NCBI RefSeq assembly: GCF_004118675.1
Contig: NZ_SDHZ01000003.1
Span: 1 to 64,000, forward strand
Reading direction: 5' to 3'
DNA length: 64,000 bases
Source: Filimonas effusa
Lineage (GTDB): Bacteria; Bacteroidota; Bacteroidia; Chitinophagales; Chitinophagaceae
This document shows positions 61,923-64,000 of the stretch, one piece after another (within the stretch, counting starts at the first letter, position 1; each line of letters starts with the position of its first letter). A program made the position numbers and the translations under genes. The notes beneath the pieces are model-generated. The model had not been told where the DNA came from. It worked only from the letters and a program-made list of their open reading frames with translations, and did no database searches.

Positions 61923-62435
61923 TTATTCATAAATCTCCAGCAGGCCTTCGGGCAACACTACGTGTACTTCTTTGGCTTCGCGGTCTATGTTTTTAAGCGT
62001 CTCCTTGTGTAAGGGTATCAGCGCCTCATTGTTGCGATAAGTGATACGCAGGAGCACCTGGTGCGGCTGTTCTATCACTTCTTCCACGGGGCCTAAAGGT
62101 TCACCTTCGTTGATCAACTGGTAACCCAGTAAGCTCAGCGGGGATTTTGTGCCGGCCATAGACCGGAAATCGGCGTCTGCAAGCCAGAGGTTCTTCCTGA
62201 TGATACGTTGCGCTGCTTCGGGGGTGTCGATACCTTCCAGTTTCAGGTATACCTCATTTGTATCCTTTGGGCGGGCGGCTTCTATGAAGTAAGGGAGGCG
62301 GTCGCCTTTCTGCTGTTCAATGAAAACGGCTTCCACACCTTTGAAAGAGAGTTTTTTGTTCAGGGGGTGCACCAGGATGACTTCGCCTTTGAGGCCGAAG
62401 CTGGCGGCTATTTTTCCTATATGAATGTAATCCAT
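61923..62435 (-). CDS. rimM: 16S rRNA processing protein RimM
   Basis: RimM helps maturation of the 30S subunit head by binding ribosomal protein S19. At 170 residues this has the normal length. The first domain has IGKIAASFGLKGEVILV and the second, PRC-barrel domain starts near DFRSMAGTKSPLSLLGYQL and ends EALIPLHKETLKNIDREAKEVHVVLPEGLLE. It lies downstream of rpsP in the same direction, the usual ribosomal order, although with a terminator-like hairpin between. Confidence 0.93.
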   Translation of the reverse strand: MDYIHIGKIAASFGLKGEVILVHPLNKKLSFKGVEAVFIEQQKGDRLPYFIEAARPKDTNEVYLKLEGIDTPEAAQRIIRKNLWLADADFRSMAGTKSPLSLLGYQLINEGEPLGPVEEVIEQPHQVLLRITYRNNEALIPLHKETLKNIDREAKEVHVVLPEGLLEIYE

Positions 62436-62590
62436 GTACTATCTTGTTTAATGCCGGCGAACTGTTTCATGCGCCAGGCTTCTTCCTGTTTCATGCGTGC
62501 CCGTGGGATGTGGTAACCAACAGAAGGTTACCAGGGTGGCCTGTGCCGGGAAAGGGCGGTGGCGGTATAGGGCATAGGGTAAAAATAAAA

Positions 62591-62615
62591 GTCCCAAACA
62601 CTGGGTGCCTGGGAC
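62591..62615 (-). terminator. Terminator after rpsP
   Basis: The stem GTCCCA (62591-62596) with TGGGAC (62610-62615) lies 25 bp after the rpsP stop and is followed on the minus strand by TTTTATTTTTA. It could end most rpsP transcripts before rimM. The remainder of the 205-bp gap to rimM has no gene. Confidence 0.7.
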
Positions 62616-62640
62616 CTTTACAAGGGAACTATTGATACGA

Positions 62641-63096
62641 TTAAGCTTCTGCAGGACCTTCAGCAGGCTGGTCGTTTCTTTGTACCCTTCTTACAGGAGG
62701 GCCAGAACGCCTGTTACGCTGAGAAGACCTCTTATGCTCTTCATTGCGCTGCTTCAGTTTTGCTTCATGTTCTTCGTGCCACTTCGCAAATTTAGTCATT
62801 GCGGTAGCTTCATCAAACAATCCCAGTTTAACACCTCTTAACAGGTGCTTCAGGTACAATACACCTTTGAAGGAAAGGATCCTGCGTACTGTATCGGTAG
62901 GTTGAGCACCTTTGTGCAACCATTCCAATGCTTTCTGACGGTCTAAACTGATAGAAGCGGGTACAGTCAGCGGGTTGTAAGTACCGATCTTTTGGATGAA
63001 TTTACCATCCCTAGGTGCACGGGCATCAGCCACAACTATAAAGTAAAAAGGCCTTTTTTTACTCCCGTGTCTTTGTAATCTCATTTTTACTGCCAT
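62641..63096 (-). CDS. rpsP: 30S ribosomal protein S16
   Basis: The frame is open to 63183, but the S16 start [18 protein letters not shown] lies at 63094-63096, giving 151 residues. The conserved core (residues 1-85: [26 protein letters not shown]) is typical. Bacteroidetes S16 is longer than that of E. coli (82 residues) because of a charged C-terminal tail, seen here as [20 protein letters not shown] and onward. It binds 16S rRNA in the body of the 30S subunit. Confidence 0.96.
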   Translation of the reverse strand: MAVKMRLQRHGSKKRPFYFIVVADARAPRDGKFIQKIGTYNPLTVPASISLDRQKALEWLHKGAQPTDTVRRILSFKGVLYLKHLLRGVKLGLFDEATAMTKFAKWHEEHEAKLKQRNEEHKRSSQRNRRSGPPVRRVQRNDQPAEGPAEA

Positions 63097-63243
63097 GTTA
63101 AATAGACATTTAAAGGCTAAACAAATTAGGTTAACGATTTTTATTCGGACGGCAAAACTAAGGGTTTGCCCAATATTATCCAAGTTAGTCTACCATTTTG
63201 GATATTAATTTTTCTCCCGTCCTGTGTAACAGGGAGATAGATA

Positions 63244-64000
63244 TTATCTTCTCATGCCGGGCATTTTGCCCATCGGCATTTTGTTCATCATTTTCATCAT
63301 CTGGCGCATCTGGTCGAATTGCTTCATGAAGGCGTTTACGTCGGCCATTTCTTTGCCGGCGCCTTTCGCGATACGCTGACGGCGGGAGGGGTTGATCTCA
63401 TCGGGGTTGGCACGTTCGAAGGGGGTCATTGAATTGATCATGGCCTCTATTCCTTTGAAGGCGTCGTCGCTGATATCCACGTCCTTGATGGCTTTGCCCA
63501 CGCCGGGGATCATGCCCATCAGGTCTTTCAGGTTACCCATTTTCTTGATCTGCTGCAGCTGATCGAGGAAATCCTGGAAGTCGAACTGGTTTTTGCGGAT
63601 CTTCTTTTCCAGTTTGCGGGCCTGTTCTTCGTCGTATTGCTCCTGCGCTTTTTCTACGAGGGAGGTGATATCACCCATGCCCAGGATACGCTGCGCCATC
63701 CTATCGGGATAGAAGACGTCGAGGGTATCCATTTTTTCACCACTGCTGGTGAATTTGATGGGTTTGTTCACGGTGTACTGGATAGAAAGGGCGGCACCGC
63801 CACGGGTATCGCCATCCAGCTTGGTTAAGACCACACCGTTGAAATCGAGGCGGTCGTTGAACGCTTTCGCGGTATTCACGGCATCCTGACCGGTCATGGA
63901 ATCAACAACGAACAGGATCTCGGAAGGATTGACGGCCTTTTTGATGTTGGCCACCTCGGTCATCATCACCTCATCTACCGCCAGGCGACCGGCAGTATCT
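63244..64000 (-). CDS. ffh: Signal recognition particle protein Ffh, C-terminal part
   Basis: The gene runs off the right edge of the window; the part present covers the end of the G domain ([10 protein letters not shown] at the edge, [30 protein letters not shown]) and the methionine-rich M domain, which ends in [19 protein letters not shown]. Ffh binds signal peptides and 4.5S RNA and delivers ribosomes to FtsY. The frame is open at the edge; the Met visible near 63969 is internal, not the start. It lies upstream of rpsP. Confidence 0.96.
   Translation of the reverse strand, partial: DTAGRLAVDEVMMTEVANIKKAVNPSEILFVVDSMTGQDAVNTAKAFNDRLDFNGVVLTKLDGDTRGGAALSIQYTVNKPIKFTSSGEKMDTLDVFYPDRMAQRILGMGDITSLVEKAQEQYDEEQARKLEKKIRKNQFDFQDFLDQLQQIKKMGNLKDLMGMIPGVGKAIKDVDISDDAFKGIEAMINSMTPFERANPDEINPSRRQRIAKGAGKEMADVNAFMKQFDQMRQMMKMMNKMPMGKMPGMRR

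Overview
This window comes from a member of the Bacteroidota, most likely the Chitinophagaceae (a Chitinophaga-like genome; the genus is a guess). The evidence is a Bacteroidetes-type tra operon with RteC, a SusC/SusD pair with STN-domain signalling to FecR and an ECF sigma factor, MobA/MobB/MobC mobilisation genes, starts without obvious Shine-Dalgarno sequences, and an ffh/rpsP/rimM chromosomal block.

Positions 1 to about 48150 are one end of a large integrative conjugative element (conjugative transposon) whose left end and integrase lie outside the window. From left to right it holds: (a) a minus-strand transfer operon running from 16405 down to 214 (traE, F, G, J, K, L, M, N plus several unnamed element genes), ending at a hairpin terminator; (b) rteC and an unknown 420-residue gene; (c) a cargo region, 19.3-40.0 kb, with a lipoprotein/membrane-protein pair, a secreted small-peptide module (MauE-like protein, predicted beta-propeller, two nearly identical Cys-containing peptides, TlpA-type thioredoxin, SusD, SusC, ECF sigma, FecR), a second sigma/anti-sigma-like pair, a class I terpene synthase, a hybrid histidine kinase and a two-domain HTH regulator; (d) the mobilisation block mobC-mobB-mobA with an oriT-like region; (e) small accessory genes and an end-proximal HTH regulator. 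The element ends inside a chromosomal yifB/comM gene, whose 3' third resumes at about 48150.

Two lesions or regulatory devices affect transfer. A 1905-bp group II intron interrupts traE, and exact removal rebuilds a normal 118-residue TraE. A 25-bp insertion in the Walker A motif of mobC shifts its frame. A strong stem-loop with a T-run lies between traE and traF, and T(A/G)TACACC repeats lie in front of both the tra operon and the accessory genes, suggesting shared control.

From 48150 to 64000 the sequence is ordinary chromosome: an ABC exporter, a GNAT acetyltransferase, a PAS-LuxR regulator, a 17-bp minisatellite, a secreted cyclophilin, a TMEM175-type channel, an esterase with C-terminal TPR-like repeats, a CPBP protease, a Crp-type regulator, tRNA-Ser(GGA), tatD, rimM, rpsP and the C-terminal part of ffh. 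Within it, a Fic protein with an AbiEi-like N-terminal domain lies downstream of eight 24-bp direct repeats, and its region is bounded by a 14-bp repeat of the tRNA-Ser 3' part, as in a small decayed island.

All family assignments come from reading the sequence and from memory of the families; no database search was run.
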